From NCBI GenBank assembly GCA_026702615.1, contig JAPPBY010000007.1:1-64000 (forward strand): a DNA stretch of 64,000 nt, read 5' to 3'. Below the pieces are notes generated by a model. That model was given only the letters and a program-made list of their open reading frames with translations, was not told where the DNA came from and made no database searches. The DNA comes from Chloroflexota bacterium. GTDB lineage: Bacteria; Chloroflexota; Dehalococcoidia; Tepidiformales; Tepidiformaceae. Every line of letters begins with the position of its first letter. Within the stretch, counting starts at the first letter, position 1. The translations under genes and the position numbers were made by a program. Of the stretch, positions 17,749 through 26,487 are shown one piece after another.

Positions 17749-18090
17749 ATGGCGCCGAATTTCTATGAGCGGGTGTGGGAGGTCGTGCGGGAGGTGCCGC
17801 GCGGGCGGGTGGTGACGTACGGGCAGGTGGCGGTGGTGCTGGGGGCGCCGGCAGCGGCGCGGGCGGTGGGGTATGCGCTGCGGGCGCTTCCGCACGACAC
17901 CGACACGCCGTGGTGGCGGGTGATCAACGCGAAGGGCGGGGTCAGCCTGCGGGGGCGGGGATACGGGGCGGACCTGCAGCGGGAGCTGCTGGAGGGCGAG
18001 GGAGTGGTGTTCGACGCGGCGGACACGGTCGACCTGCGGGTCTACCGCTGGTGGCCCGACGAGGAAAGCGACGGGCCAAGGCCCGCCTGA
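17749..18090 (+). CDS. Alkyltransferase-like (ATL) DNA repair protein
   Basis: 113 aa, the DNA-binding domain of O6-methylguanine methyltransferases. VPRGRVVTYGQVA and ARAVGYALRALPHD are the helix-turn-helix and Arg finger region. The active-site motif PCHR is PWWR (residues 54-57), so the acceptor Cys is Trp55. This marks an ATL protein, which binds O6-alkylguanine and flags it for nucleotide excision repair without transferring the alkyl group. The last nine residues (from E105) and the stop codon are encoded by the first unit of hairpin array 3. Confidence 0.9.
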   Translation: MAPNFYERVWEVVREVPRGRVVTYGQVAVVLGAPAAARAVGYALRALPHDTDTPWWRVINAKGGVSLRGRGYGADLQRELLEGEGVVFDAADTVDLRVYRWWPDEESDGPRPA

Positions 18091-18171
18091 GGGAGCGCCG
18101 CCCTGAGGGGCGGCTGAGGAGAGCGCTCACTCACGCTCGCTGAGGAGAGCGCCGCGCTCCGCGCGGCTGAG
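18061..18171 (+). repeat. Hairpin repeat array 3 (4 units)
   Basis: Four tandem units with CTGAG ending at 18091, 18118, 18144 and 18171. Stems are CGGGCC/GGCCCG (loop AA), CCGCCC/GGGCGG (loop tgag), a flank stem GAGCG/CGCTC, and CCGCGC/GCGCGG (loop tcc). The first unit overlaps the end of the ATL gene and its CTGAG carries that gene's TGA. Confidence 0.8.
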
Positions 18172-18181
18172 TGGCGAGCGA

Positions 18182-18610
18182 CTAGCCCGGTCGGGAGTAG
18201 TCCCAGGAGATGACCTTCGTCGGCGTGACCTTGATGTAGGCGGCGCCGGGCGGGGGCTCGGTGGGGAGGGCAGCCTCGGGGGCGCCGCGGCGGCGGGCGG
18301 CCTCGCGGGTCAACTCAAGGAGCGCGTCGGGGGTGTTGATCACCGTGGCGTCGCCCTGGATGAGGATGCCCTTGATGTCCTGCATGGTGCTGCCGCTTTC
18401 CAGCGAGAGGCTGACCTTCGGGTTGCGCTCGGCGTTGAGCACCTTCTGGGTGCGGTCGCGGCAGCCTATGTACACGGCATCGTCGACGCGGAAGTAACCG
18501 ATGGGGACGCTGTGCGGGTAGCCGTCGCTGCCGACGGAGGTGAAGGTGATCCAGCCGGGGCGGCTGTCGAGGAACTCGTTCACTTCCTCGGGAGTGAGTT
18601 GGGCGGGCAT
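18182..18610 (-). CDS. PNPOx-like FMN/F420-binding split-barrel protein
   Basis: 142 aa, ATG preceded by a strong SD (CAAGGAGGCGTC). The sequence LDSRPGWITFTSVGSDGYPH, then PIGYFRVDDAVYIGCRDRTQK and NPKVSLSLESG, are typical of F420- or FMN-dependent oxidoreductases of the PNPOx-like fold. It could act on quinones, nitro compounds or biliverdin-type substrates; this is not determined. It converges with the ATL gene across hairpin array 3. Confidence 0.78.
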   Translation of the reverse strand: MPAQLTPEEVNEFLDSRPGWITFTSVGSDGYPHSVPIGYFRVDDAVYIGCRDRTQKVLNAERNPKVSLSLESGSTMQDIKGILIQGDATVINTPDALLELTREAARRRGAPEAALPTEPPPGAAYIKVTPTKVISWDYSRPG

Positions 18611-18630
18611 GACGCCTCCTTGCGGGCGAC

Positions 18631-18636
18631 AGGATA
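18631..18636 (-). promoter_or_regulatory. -10 box TATCCT for PNPOx-like gene
   Basis: Minus-strand TATCCT about 20 nt before ATG 18610, leaving a short leader that contains AAGGAGG. Confidence 0.4.
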
Positions 18637-18670
18637 GCGGCTTCGGGCGGGGCGGGGTTCCCGCGGCTGC

Positions 18671-18676
18671 TACAAT
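18671..18676 (+). promoter_or_regulatory. -10 box TACAAT upstream of mini-ORF and pdxT
   Basis: TACAAT, 10 nt before the mini-ORF ATG at 18687. Confidence 0.5.
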
Positions 18677-18686
18677 CGCAGGGCGC

Positions 18687-18731
18687 ATGGGGCCTGGACG
18701 CGAACGATCTGGCGGGACGCACGCACCGTGA
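18687..18731 (+). CDS. Upstream mini-ORF (14 aa) overlapping pdxT start
   Basis: ATG-initiated frame [14 protein letters not shown] ending in a TGA that overlaps the pdxT GTG (GTGA). Its ATG is close to a TACAAT box, so ribosomes may load here. It is the same arrangement as at 8916-8978. A coding role for the peptide is not implied. Confidence 0.4.
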   Translation: MGPGRERSGGTHAP

Positions 18732-19327
18732 CCACGGGCATTCTCGCCCTGCAGGGCGACTTCCGGGAGCACTCCGAGATGCTTGCCAGCATCGGCCAGG
18801 CATCCATGGAGGTGCGCCGTTCCGAGCAGCTCGATGCGCTGGACTCGCTCATCATTCCCGGCGGCGAAAGCACGACCATCGCGCGGCTGATCCTGCGGTA
18901 CGGGTTCACCGAGCCGCTGCAGGCGTTCTGCGCGAGCGGCCGTCCCGTGTGGGGAACGTGCGCGGGGGCGATCCTGCTGGCGAAGCGGGTCGACGACCTC
19001 GACCGGCCTGGCATCGAGACCATGGAGATGTCGGTCGCGCGCAACGCCTTCGGGCGGCAGGTCGACAGCTTCGAGGCGAACGTGGAGATGAAGGGCCTCT
19101 CGGGCGGGCCGTTCCACGCCATCTTCATCCGGGCGCCGATCATCGAGTCCGTGGGGGAGGGCGTGGAGGTGCTGGGCCGGCTGGACAACGGGGTCATCGT
19201 GGCGGCACGGCAGGGGAACCTGCTTGCGACGGCGTTCCACCCGGAGCTGGGCGGCGACACGCGGCTGCACGAGTACTTCCTCACGATCGGGGCGGCGGAG
19301 CGGCCGAAAGCAGGCGCAGGCGCATGA
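18728..19327 (+). CDS. pdxT: Pyridoxal 5'-phosphate synthase glutaminase subunit PdxT
   Basis: 199 aa, GTG start. It is a class I glutaminase with nucleophile C78 in [10 protein letters not shown] and partners H171 and E173 in FHPELGGDT. The [12 protein letters not shown] start and IIPGGESTT motif are specific to PdxT. It releases ammonia from glutamine for PdxS, which makes PLP from ribose 5-phosphate and glyceraldehyde 3-phosphate. PdxS is not in the window, so the usual pdxST pairing is broken. It is followed 40 bp later by the R3H ATPase gene. Confidence 0.95.
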   Translation: MTTGILALQGDFREHSEMLASIGQASMEVRRSEQLDALDSLIIPGGESTTIARLILRYGFTEPLQAFCASGRPVWGTCAGAILLAKRVDDLDRPGIETMEMSVARNAFGRQVDSFEANVEMKGLSGGPFHAIFIRAPIIESVGEGVEVLGRLDNGVIVAARQGNLLATAFHPELGGDTRLHEYFLTIGAAERPKAGAGA

Positions 19328-19354
19328 GATACGGACAAGTTCACCCGACAGGGG

Positions 19355-19360
19355 TAGCGT
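19355..19360 (+). promoter_or_regulatory. -10 box TAGCGT, leaderless start of R3H ATPase
   Basis: TAGCGT followed after 7 nt by ATG 19368. CGGACA lies 17 bp upstream as a weak -35. Confidence 0.45.
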
Positions 19361-19367
19361 AGTGGCG

Positions 19368-20939
19368 ATGACCGAAGGGAACGGCACCGCGCCCGAGCGG
19401 ATCGTGACCGACGACCTCGACGCGCTCATCGAGACGCTGCCGCCGCGGCTCGCCGAGAAGCTGGAAGCCGAGGACCACCGCAGCGAGTTGCTCGAGGTGG
19501 TGCTGGACCTGGGCCGGCTGCCGGAAGCGCGCTACCCGAACCGCGAGATCGTGCTCAGCCACCGCGAGGTGACGGAGGAGGACCTCGACTTCGTAATCGC
19601 CCGCGTGGGCGAGTTCGGGGACGACAACCGGGCGGGGATCGAACGGACGCTGCACCGCATCTCAGCCATCCGCAACCGGCGGGGAAAGGTGGTGGGGCTG
19701 ACGTGCCGTATCGGACGGGCGGTCTACGGGACGATCCGCATCATCGAGGACCTCGTGATGAGCGGGAACAGCATCCTGCTGCTGGGGCGCCCGGGCGTTG
19801 GCAAGACGACCATGCTGCGCGAGGTAGCGCGGGTGCTGGCGGACGAGGCGAACAAGCGGGTGGTCATCGTCGATACGTCGAACGAGATCGGAGGAGACGG
19901 GGACATTCCTCACCCGGCGATCGGCGGCGCGCGGCGGATGCAAGTATCGACGCCGGCGCTGCAGCACGGCGTGATGATCGAGGCAGTGGAGAACCACATG
20001 CCCGAGGTCATCGTGATCGACGAGATCGGGACGGAGCTGGAGGCGGCGGCGGCGCGCACGATCGCGGAGCGAGGCGTGCAGCTGGTGGGGACGGCGCACG
20101 GCAACACGCTCGAGAACCTGATGGCGAACCCGACGCTCTGCGACCTCATCGGCGGGATCCAGTCGGTGACGCTGAGCGACGAAGAAGCACGGCGACGGGG
20201 CACACAGAAGTCGATCCTGGAGCGGATGGCGCCGCCCACCTTCGACGCGGTCATCGAGATCCAGGGGTGGCGGCGGGTGGCCCTGCACGAGGACGTGGGG
20301 GCGACGGTCGACGCGAAGCTGCGCGGCTTCCAGGCGCCACCAGAGGTACGAGAGCTGACCGACGAGGGGACGATCACGACGGTCGCCCGCGAGGAGCCGG
20401 AGGCGGCTGCGGCCGCCGTGAAAGGGCGCTCGCAGGAGGGGAACGGGGCGGCGGCCCCGGAGCCGGAGACGCGGCTGTTCCCGTTCGGACTCTCGCGCGG
20501 GCGGCTCGTGCAGGCGATCCAGGAGACCGGCGTGCCGATCCAGATCGTGGACGATCTGCGGAACGCCGACGCGCTCATCACGTTGCGGCACTCGTACCGG
20601 AAGAAGCCGGCGCCCGTGCGCGAGGCTGAGGAGCGCTCGCTGCCGATCTACGTGATCAAGAGCAACACGCTCTTCCAGATGGAGCAGGTGCTGCTCCAGT
20701 TCCGCGGCCAGCGGGCGCGTCGCGACCCGGTGGCGGAGGCCTACCGCGAGACGGAAGAGGCAATCGCACAGGTGCTCACGGACGGGCGCCCGCTGGAGCT
20801 GGCGCCCGCGAACAGCTATATCCGGCGCGTCCAGCACGAGCTGGCCGGTCGCTTCAACCTGGACAGCGAGAGCCACGGCTCGGAGCCGGAACGGCGCGTC
20901 CGCATCCTGCCCGAGCCGCCGCGGTCGGGCGGACGGTGA
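19368..20939 (+). CDS. R3H-domain AAA ATPase (SpoIIIAA/Ycf45-like)
   Basis: 523 aa from ATG 19368. Walker A is GRPGVGKTT near residues 142-150 and Walker B is [10 protein letters not shown] near residues 211-220, within a SpoIIIAA-type ATPase core. The C-terminal 55 residues form an R3H single-stranded nucleic acid binding domain ([11 protein letters not shown]...[14 protein letters not shown]). Such proteins occur in Chloroflexota and cyanobacteria and in chloroplasts as Ycf45, with unproven function. Its end overlaps tmk as GTGA. This organism shows no other sporulation gene here, so a sporulation role is unlikely. Confidence 0.88.
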   Translation: MTEGNGTAPERIVTDDLDALIETLPPRLAEKLEAEDHRSELLEVVLDLGRLPEARYPNREIVLSHREVTEEDLDFVIARVGEFGDDNRAGIERTLHRISAIRNRRGKVVGLTCRIGRAVYGTIRIIEDLVMSGNSILLLGRPGVGKTTMLREVARVLADEANKRVVIVDTSNEIGGDGDIPHPAIGGARRMQVSTPALQHGVMIEAVENHMPEVIVIDEIGTELEAAAARTIAERGVQLVGTAHGNTLENLMANPTLCDLIGGIQSVTLSDEEARRRGTQKSILERMAPPTFDAVIEIQGWRRVALHEDVGATVDAKLRGFQAPPEVRELTDEGTITTVAREEPEAAAAAVKGRSQEGNGAAAPEPETRLFPFGLSRGRLVQAIQETGVPIQIVDDLRNADALITLRHSYRKKPAPVREAEERSLPIYVIKSNTLFQMEQVLLQFRGQRARRDPVAEAYRETEEAIAQVLTDGRPLELAPANSYIRRVQHELAGRFNLDSESHGSEPERRVRILPEPPRSGGR

Positions 20940-21577
20940 CAAGCGAGGGTTCGGAAGGGCGCTTCATCGTCTTCGAAGGGGGCGAGGGGGCGGGCAAGAG
21001 CCTGCTGGCCACACGGCTCGCGCGACGGCTGGAGGCGGCGGGCGTCCACACGATCGAAGTGCGGGAGCCGGGGGGCACACCCGCGGGCGAGCAGGCACGG
21101 GAGCTCCTCGGCCAGTCGCTGACGCCGTGGGCTGAGGCGTTCGCGTTCCTGCTGGCGCGTTCGGAGCTGGTGAGCCGCGTGATCAAGCCCGCGCTGGAGG
21201 GAGGCGCGACGGTGCTGTGCGACCGATTCCGCGCGAGCACGGTGGCCTACCAGGGCTACGGACGGGGGCTCGACCTGAAGCGGCTGGCCGAGGCGAATGC
21301 TTCGGCCACGCAGGGGCTCACGCCGGACCTGACGATCTACCTCGACCTCCCACCCGAGGTGGGGCTGCAGCGGAAGCAAGGGGAGCGGGGCGGCCCGGCG
21401 ACGGGTCGCGAGGGGCTGGCCTTCCACGAGCGAGTTCGCGAAGGGTATCGCCAGCAGCTCGCACAGGCGCCGGAGGGGACGTGGCTCGAGATCGACGCCA
21501 CGCAGGCGCCGGAGGCGGTGGAGGCAGCCGCCTGGGAGGCCATCGCCGAACTCCTGGGCGTCGCGGCGGGCGAGTAG
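20936..21577 (+). CDS. tmk: Thymidylate kinase
   Basis: 213 aa, GTG start overlapping the preceding stop. P-loop [10 protein letters not shown] is near residues 12-21. The dTMP-binding REPGGTP motif and the [18 protein letters not shown] segment are typical of dTMP kinase, as is [14 protein letters not shown]. It phosphorylates dTMP to dTDP for DNA synthesis. It is translationally coupled to the R3H ATPase, which may point to a nucleic-acid role for that ATPase. Confidence 0.95.
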   Translation: MTSEGSEGRFIVFEGGEGAGKSLLATRLARRLEAAGVHTIEVREPGGTPAGEQARELLGQSLTPWAEAFAFLLARSELVSRVIKPALEGGATVLCDRFRASTVAYQGYGRGLDLKRLAEANASATQGLTPDLTIYLDLPPEVGLQRKQGERGGPATGREGLAFHERVREGYRQQLAQAPEGTWLEIDATQAPEAVEAAAWEAIAELLGVAAGE

Positions 21578-21586
21578 CAGCGGCAC

Positions 21587-22891
21587 GTGCTTCGGACGGG
21601 GGCGGGGCTGCGGGGAACGGCGAACTACTTCTCCCGGAACTTCTATTCGCTGGAGAACGCGCACTACCGCCTGCTCTGGACGGGGACGGTGTTCTCGTAC
21701 TTCGGGATGCAGATGCAGATCGTGGCGAGGGGCTGGCTCGCCTTCGACCTGACTGGGCAGAACACGGCGCTGGGGGCAATGATGATGGCCTTCGGCGCTC
21801 CAAGCCTCGTGTTCACGCTCTGGGGCGGGGTGATCGCCGACCGGCTGCCCCGCCGGCGGACGCTGGTGGTCTCGCAAACGGTGCTCTGCCTGAACTCCGC
21901 GTGGATAGCGCTCATGGTGGCGGTGGGACTGATGGAGTTCTGGATGCTGCTGGTGGCCAGCTTCACGCAGGGAGTTGGGTTCGCCTTCATGGGGCCGGCG
22001 CGAAACGCGTTCATCGGTTCACTGGTGGGCAGGGAGGCTGTTGGGAACGCCATCGTGCTGCAGCAGCTGAGCATGAACGGGACCCGGGTGGTGGGGCCCG
22101 CCCTCGCAGGCGTCTTCATCTCCCTCTGGTTCATCGGCGTTGGGGGCGTGTATTTCATGACCGCCACGGGCTTCCTGATCGCGATCCTGACGGTGCTGCG
22201 GCTCCCTCCGGGCGAGCCAGAAGAGCGAGCGGAACCGACCTCGCCGGTAAGGGACCTCGTGGACGGCATCCGGTACGTCGGGAGCCGGTCGTCGGTGGCG
22301 ATCCTGATCCTGACGTCGTTCGCGCTGACGGCGTTCGCGTTCCCCTTCCAGTCGTTCCTGCCTTCGCTCGCGGAGGACATCTACGACGCGGGGGCGGAGG
22401 GGCTGGGCGTGCTCTCGGCGGTGCAGGCGGTGGGGGCGGTGGTCGCGGTGGTATTGGTGGCGGGCATCGCGGGCAGGGCGAGCGCGTGGGGCCAACAGCT
22501 CCTGTTGGCATTCGCCTTCGGCGGGTCGGTGACGCTGCTCGGCTTCGCCAACAGCTTCGCGACTGGGCTGGGGGCGATCCTGCTGGTGGGAGCGTGTTCA
22601 GCGGGGTTCCAATCGCTGAACAACGCGCTGTCGCTCTCGTACTCGGCGTCCCGGTACCACGGGCGGGTGCAGTCGCTGAACATGCTCTCGTGGAGCCTGT
22701 TCGGGATCGCGTCGCTCCCGATCGGGGTCGTGGCGGACGCGATCGGGATCCGTGAGACGCTCATGATCACGGGAATCCTGGGTATCGGGGCGGTGCTGCT
22801 GCTCCACCTCATCGGGCGGTTCTGGGGCGCAGAGGAGGACCGGCTTCTTGATCCAGAGGCGACGCCGGGAGAGCGGATGGGGATGGGGTAA
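21587..22891 (+). CDS. MFS transporter, DHA3/EntS-like
   Basis: 434 aa, GTG start 9 bp after tmk with no clear SD, so probably coupled. About twelve hydrophobic helices. The loop 2-3 motif GVIADRLPRRRTLVV is the MFS signature, followed by a TMS4 region GVGFAFMGPARNAFIGSLV. This sub-type (MFS_3, EntS-like) usually exports siderophores or drugs. The substrate is unknown. Confidence 0.88.
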   Translation: MLRTGAGLRGTANYFSRNFYSLENAHYRLLWTGTVFSYFGMQMQIVARGWLAFDLTGQNTALGAMMMAFGAPSLVFTLWGGVIADRLPRRRTLVVSQTVLCLNSAWIALMVAVGLMEFWMLLVASFTQGVGFAFMGPARNAFIGSLVGREAVGNAIVLQQLSMNGTRVVGPALAGVFISLWFIGVGGVYFMTATGFLIAILTVLRLPPGEPEERAEPTSPVRDLVDGIRYVGSRSSVAILILTSFALTAFAFPFQSFLPSLAEDIYDAGAEGLGVLSAVQAVGAVVAVVLVAGIAGRASAWGQQLLLAFAFGGSVTLLGFANSFATGLGAILLVGACSAGFQSLNNALSLSYSASRYHGRVQSLNMLSWSLFGIASLPIGVVADAIGIRETLMITGILGIGAVLLLHLIGRFWGAEEDRLLDPEATPGERMGMG

Positions 22892-22908
22892 TTGCCCCGT
22901 CAGATGCC

Positions 22909-22914
22909 TAGACT
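22909..22914 (+). promoter_or_regulatory. -10 box TAGACT, leaderless start of RDD gene
   Basis: TAGACT, 7 nt before ATG 22922, deciding against the in-frame TTG at 22892. Confidence 0.55.
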
Positions 22915-22921
22915 GAGCGGC

Positions 22922-23443
22922 ATGGAACGAGAGAGCTCACAGGGGAGGGTTGGGGTGGAAGGTCGTACACCCGGCCTCAATCTTGCGGGGCCGGGGCAGC
23001 GCCTTGGCGCCCTTCTCCTGGACACTTTCTTCCTCGCCATTGTGCTGGTGTTCGGTGCGATCGTGCTGGGACTGATCGGGTTCGCGCCAGGGTTCTCGTG
23101 GCTTGATGACCTGGGTCTTTTCATACTTTGGGCAGTCTGGGTGCTGTGGCACAGGGACGGTGCCCGCCATGGGCAGAGTCCTGGCAAGCAACTCGTAGGG
23201 CTCCGCGTAGTGGGCAAGGGAGGCACGCCGCCGGACTACAAGCTGGTGTTGTTCCGCGATTGGGTGCTCCGCGGCTTCGTCGGATTCTGGGTACTCGATA
23301 TCCTGCTCTTCAGCTTCCTGGGAGAGCCTTGGAGCTTCGTCGCCTTCGGGGTATACGCGCTGGCCGCGATCTGGTGTGTCTGGGACAGGGAACGCCAGTG
23401 CCTGTGGGACAAGCTGCTCGGCACGTACGTCGTTCACGCCTAG
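22922..23443 (+). CDS. RDD family membrane protein
   Basis: 173 aa with three to four transmembrane helices. RDD landmarks are RLGALLLDTFFLA, GQSPGKQLVGLRVV and the C-terminal WDKLLGTYVV. The family is widespread and poorly characterised, with some members implicated in Na+ or Li+ transport under stress. The conserved Arg-Asp pair in RLGALLLD is kept. Confidence 0.85.
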   Translation: MERESSQGRVGVEGRTPGLNLAGPGQRLGALLLDTFFLAIVLVFGAIVLGLIGFAPGFSWLDDLGLFILWAVWVLWHRDGARHGQSPGKQLVGLRVVGKGGTPPDYKLVLFRDWVLRGFVGFWVLDILLFSFLGEPWSFVAFGVYALAAIWCVWDRERQCLWDKLLGTYVVHA

Positions 23444-23473
23444 GCGGCGGGGGCGCACACAGGCGGGGATTGG

Positions 23474-23479
23474 TACGCT
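23474..23479 (+). promoter_or_regulatory. -10 box TACGCT for tlpA-resB operon
   Basis: TACGCT, 17 nt before ATG 23497, giving a leader of roughly 10 nt. Confidence 0.4.
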
Positions 23480-23496
23480 CGCGGGCAAGGCGAACG

Positions 23497-24129
23497 ATGG
23501 CCGAGACCCTTCCCGACGAACGTCCTCAGCAGCGCCGCGAATACACGGGGCCGGGGTTCACGTTCGGGATCGCGGCGCTGGTGGTGGCGGTGGTGGGGTT
23601 CGGCATCTGGTTCCTCGAGATTCGGGGCGACGGGGGCGGTGTCGAGGCGGAGGCGGGGATGGGCGTGGTGGCGCTGGCGGAGGCGCTGAACCCGACGGGG
23701 GAGGCGCCGGCAGCTGAGGTGGGGCGGGCGGCGCCTGCGTTCCGGCTGCGAGACTTGAGTGGGTCGGCCGCAGAGCTCACGGACTTCCGCGGGCAGTACG
23801 TGCTCCTCAACTTCTGGGCCTCATGGTGCGGACCGTGCCGGGGGGAGACGCCCGCGTTGCAAGCGTTCTTCGAGGATCGGTCGCCGGGGTTGGTGGTAAT
23901 GGGGGTTAACCAGCAGGAGACGGCCGCGACGGCCAGGGCGTTCACCGAGCAATTCGACGTGACCTACCCGATCGTGCTCGACGCGGACGGGCAGGTTTCG
24001 GGGGCGTACCGGGTGAGCACGGGCCTGCCGGTCAGCTTCCTGATTGACCCCGAGGGGGTCATCCAGCGGGTGCACCTGGGCGCCCTGACGGACTCCGACC
24101 TCGCAGAACTCGCGGCGGGGCTTCCCTGA
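23497..24129 (+). CDS. TlpA/ResA-like membrane-anchored thioredoxin
   Basis: 210 aa. One N-terminal signal anchor at residues about 22-42, then a thioredoxin-like domain with the active site WCGPC near residue 110 and the cis-Pro in TGLPVSFLID. These proteins reduce apocytochrome c haem-binding cysteines or other extracytoplasmic disulfides. Its TGA overlaps the ATG of resB by one base, so both are made together for system II cytochrome c maturation. Confidence 0.92.
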   Translation: MAETLPDERPQQRREYTGPGFTFGIAALVVAVVGFGIWFLEIRGDGGGVEAEAGMGVVALAEALNPTGEAPAAEVGRAAPAFRLRDLSGSAAELTDFRGQYVLLNFWASWCGPCRGETPALQAFFEDRSPGLVVMGVNQQETAATARAFTEQFDVTYPIVLDADGQVSGAYRVSTGLPVSFLIDPEGVIQRVHLGALTDSDLAELAAGLP

Positions 24130-25808
24130 TGGCGAGCAGCGCTCCCGCCGCCAACGCACCGATGCCGAAGTTCGACCCGCTGCGGGCGACGTGGCGGCTG
24201 CTCACGAACGTGAAGTTCGCGGTAGCGCTTGTGACCGTGGCGGTGCTGGCGAGCCTGCTCGGTGTGGTGCTGCCGCAGCTTCCCGCCGAGATGCGGGGCA
24301 ACCCACCCGCGCGCTCGGCCTGGCTGGAGCTGCAGCGCGAGGACTTCGGCTGGCTCACGAGCATCCTCGACGGGCTCGACCTGTTCGACGTGTTCCACAG
24401 TCCGTGGTTCCTGGCGCTCTGGTTCGTGATCGTGGCGGCGGTGACGGTCTGCACCATCAGCCGCTTCCCGCCGACCTGGCGGAGCGTGCAGCGGCCACAG
24501 GTGCGCGTGAGCGAGCGCTACTTCGAGACGGCGCGCCACCGGGCATCGTTCACGCACGCGGGCGGCACGGAGGCGGTCGAGGGACTGCTGCGGGGTCGCC
24601 GCTACACCGTGACGCGGACGCACGAGGACGAGGGCTCGACCGAGCTGTTCGCCGAGCGCTTCCCGTGGACGCAGTACGCCACGTTCATCTCGCACATGGC
24701 GCTGCTGATGCTGCTTGTCGGAGGGCTGCTGACGAACCTCGCCGGATTCCAGCGGACGCTGGCGCTGGCGGAGTCACGCCCTGCGGCACCGCTCTTCAGC
24801 GACCCCGGTCCGGGGCAGATCTTCGTGGGGATGGAGGACGCGCACCGGGGGGTGGACGCGGCCGGGAACATCGTCGACTTCCACAGCGACCTGCTGCTGC
24901 GTCGCGGGGACGAGGTCGTGCGCTGCAAGGCCACCGTGAACGACCCGTGCTCGGCCTTCGGGTATCGCTTCCACCAGGCGGCGTTCTTCGACGACCTCGC
25001 GCACCTGATCATCTGGGGGCCGGACGGGCGGGTGCTCTTCGACGACGTACTCGACTTCGAGAACGAGTCGACGGCGACACCGGTGCTGACCATCACCAGC
25101 GCTGACGGGGAGGTCGTGTTCGACCAGGCGCTGCCGCAGATGGCGAGCGTGCCGGGCTCGGCGCTGGGGTACGAGGGGGACGTGGCACTTGCGGAGCTCG
25201 CGCTGTCGGGGGCGGTCTACGGGGTGAGCTGGCGGGCGGAGGGCGAGACGCTGGTGGCGCTGATCGACGGGGAGGGGTTCGACCAGGCCGAACTCCGCCC
25301 GGGAGAGGCGGTCGAGACACCCGGCCACAGCATCATCTTCCGTGGCATCGCGTCAGTGCCGGCGATCCCGGTGCTCGACATGCCGCGGGGGACGAGGACG
25401 GGAGTCGTGAACGTGCAGATGCCGGAGGGAGCCGACGGACGTCCCTACCTGTTCATCTCCGATATCGACGCGGGGAACGTCGTGATCGCCGAGGGGGCGA
25501 CGGTGGAGACAACGTCGGGGTACCGCTACCGGTTTGGGGGGCGGGTGGACGCTTCCGGGATCGACATCCGGCGGGACCCGGGCGACCTGTTCATCTGGGT
25601 GGCAGTGGGGATGGCAATGCTGGGGCTGGGCATCACGTTTTATGTGCCGCGGCGCCGGCTGTGGGTACGCGTGACGGAGCAGCGGACCCAGCTCGCAGGG
25701 GTCGCGGCGCGGACGACGCGATTCGGGCGCGAGCTGCGGCACATGGGCGCGGAGCTCGGGGCGCGCGATGCGTTGTTGCCGGAGGACGTGGAGGAGCGCA
25801 CTGGTTGA
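24129..25808 (+). CDS. resB: Cytochrome c biogenesis protein ResB
   Basis: 559 aa. Three N-terminal helices occur, near residues 28-50, 91-113 and 185-205, a large extracytoplasmic domain follows, and a C-terminal helix lies near residues 495-515, the ResB/CcsB topology. ResB with ResC (CcsA) forms the haem export and ligation complex of system II. ResC/CcsA is not in this window; the next genes are a toxin-antitoxin pair, which may have inserted behind resB. Confidence 0.88.
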   Translation: MASSAPAANAPMPKFDPLRATWRLLTNVKFAVALVTVAVLASLLGVVLPQLPAEMRGNPPARSAWLELQREDFGWLTSILDGLDLFDVFHSPWFLALWFVIVAAVTVCTISRFPPTWRSVQRPQVRVSERYFETARHRASFTHAGGTEAVEGLLRGRRYTVTRTHEDEGSTELFAERFPWTQYATFISHMALLMLLVGGLLTNLAGFQRTLALAESRPAAPLFSDPGPGQIFVGMEDAHRGVDAAGNIVDFHSDLLLRRGDEVVRCKATVNDPCSAFGYRFHQAAFFDDLAHLIIWGPDGRVLFDDVLDFENESTATPVLTITSADGEVVFDQALPQMASVPGSALGYEGDVALAELALSGAVYGVSWRAEGETLVALIDGEGFDQAELRPGEAVETPGHSIIFRGIASVPAIPVLDMPRGTRTGVVNVQMPEGADGRPYLFISDIDAGNVVIAEGATVETTSGYRYRFGGRVDASGIDIRRDPGDLFIWVAVGMAMLGLGITFYVPRRRLWVRVTEQRTQLAGVAARTTRFGRELRHMGAELGARDALLPEDVEERTG

Positions 25809-25820
25809 CAGGACCCCTGC

Positions 25821-25840
25821 TTAGTCCGATCCTTGACTAA
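25821..25840 (+). promoter_or_regulatory. Palindromic operator of the Phd/VapC module
   Basis: TTAGTC and GACTAA are perfect inverted 6-bp arms around an 8-bp centre, just before the SD AAGGAG and the antitoxin GTG at 25853. TTGACA at 25805-25810 is a good -35. Autorepression by Phd is expected for this family. Confidence 0.6.
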
Positions 25841-26086
<246 letters not shown>

Positions 26087-26089
26087 CCA

Positions 26090-26476
26090 TTGCGCCTCCT
26101 GCTCGATACCCACGCATTCCTCTGGTGGATCGAGGGGAACCAGCGCCTGCCGGCTCGCGTGCGACGGGCCATCCAAGACGAACGAAACACCAAGTTCGTT
26201 AGCGCTGCCTCGGCCTGGGAAATCACCACCAAGTACCGCCTGGGCAAGCTGCCCGAGGCCTCAGAACTGGCGCCAAGTGTCGCCGGCGCTATTGATGGCG
26301 AAGGCTTCGAGGAGCTCCCCATTACGGTGGAAGACGGGGCCCGGGCAGGAGCGCTGCCAGAGCTGCACCGCGATCCGTTCGACCGGATTCTGATCGCACA
26401 GGCAATCCTCAACGACCTCACCCTCGTCTCGGGCGAGGGCCTCTTCGATCGGTACGGCGTGCAACGCCTCTGGTAG
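26090..26476 (+). CDS. PIN-domain toxin (VapC type, paired with Phd)
   Basis: 128 aa, TTG start. The acidic metal ligands of the PIN ribonuclease are D6 (LLLDTHAFLWW), E44 region (SAASAWEITTKYRLGKL) and the C-terminal HRDPFDRILIAQA and VSGEGLFDRY. These toxins cleave tRNA or rRNA when the antitoxin is lost. The sequence is full length and the catalytic acids are intact. Confidence 0.93.
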   Translation: MRLLLDTHAFLWWIEGNQRLPARVRRAIQDERNTKFVSAASAWEITTKYRLGKLPEASELAPSVAGAIDGEGFEELPITVEDGARAGALPELHRDPFDRILIAQAILNDLTLVSGEGLFDRYGVQRLW

Positions 26477-26487
26477 TCGCCTGAGCG

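Noticed and set aside
12926..18171. Hairpin arrays read as CRISPR
   Set aside because: Units are directly adjacent with variable stems and no constant repeat of 24 nt or more; no unique spacers and no cas genes are present.
19368..20939. Evidence for sporulation from the SpoIIIAA-like ATPase
   Set aside because: The R3H-bearing form is widespread in non-sporulating bacteria and no other spore gene is in the window.
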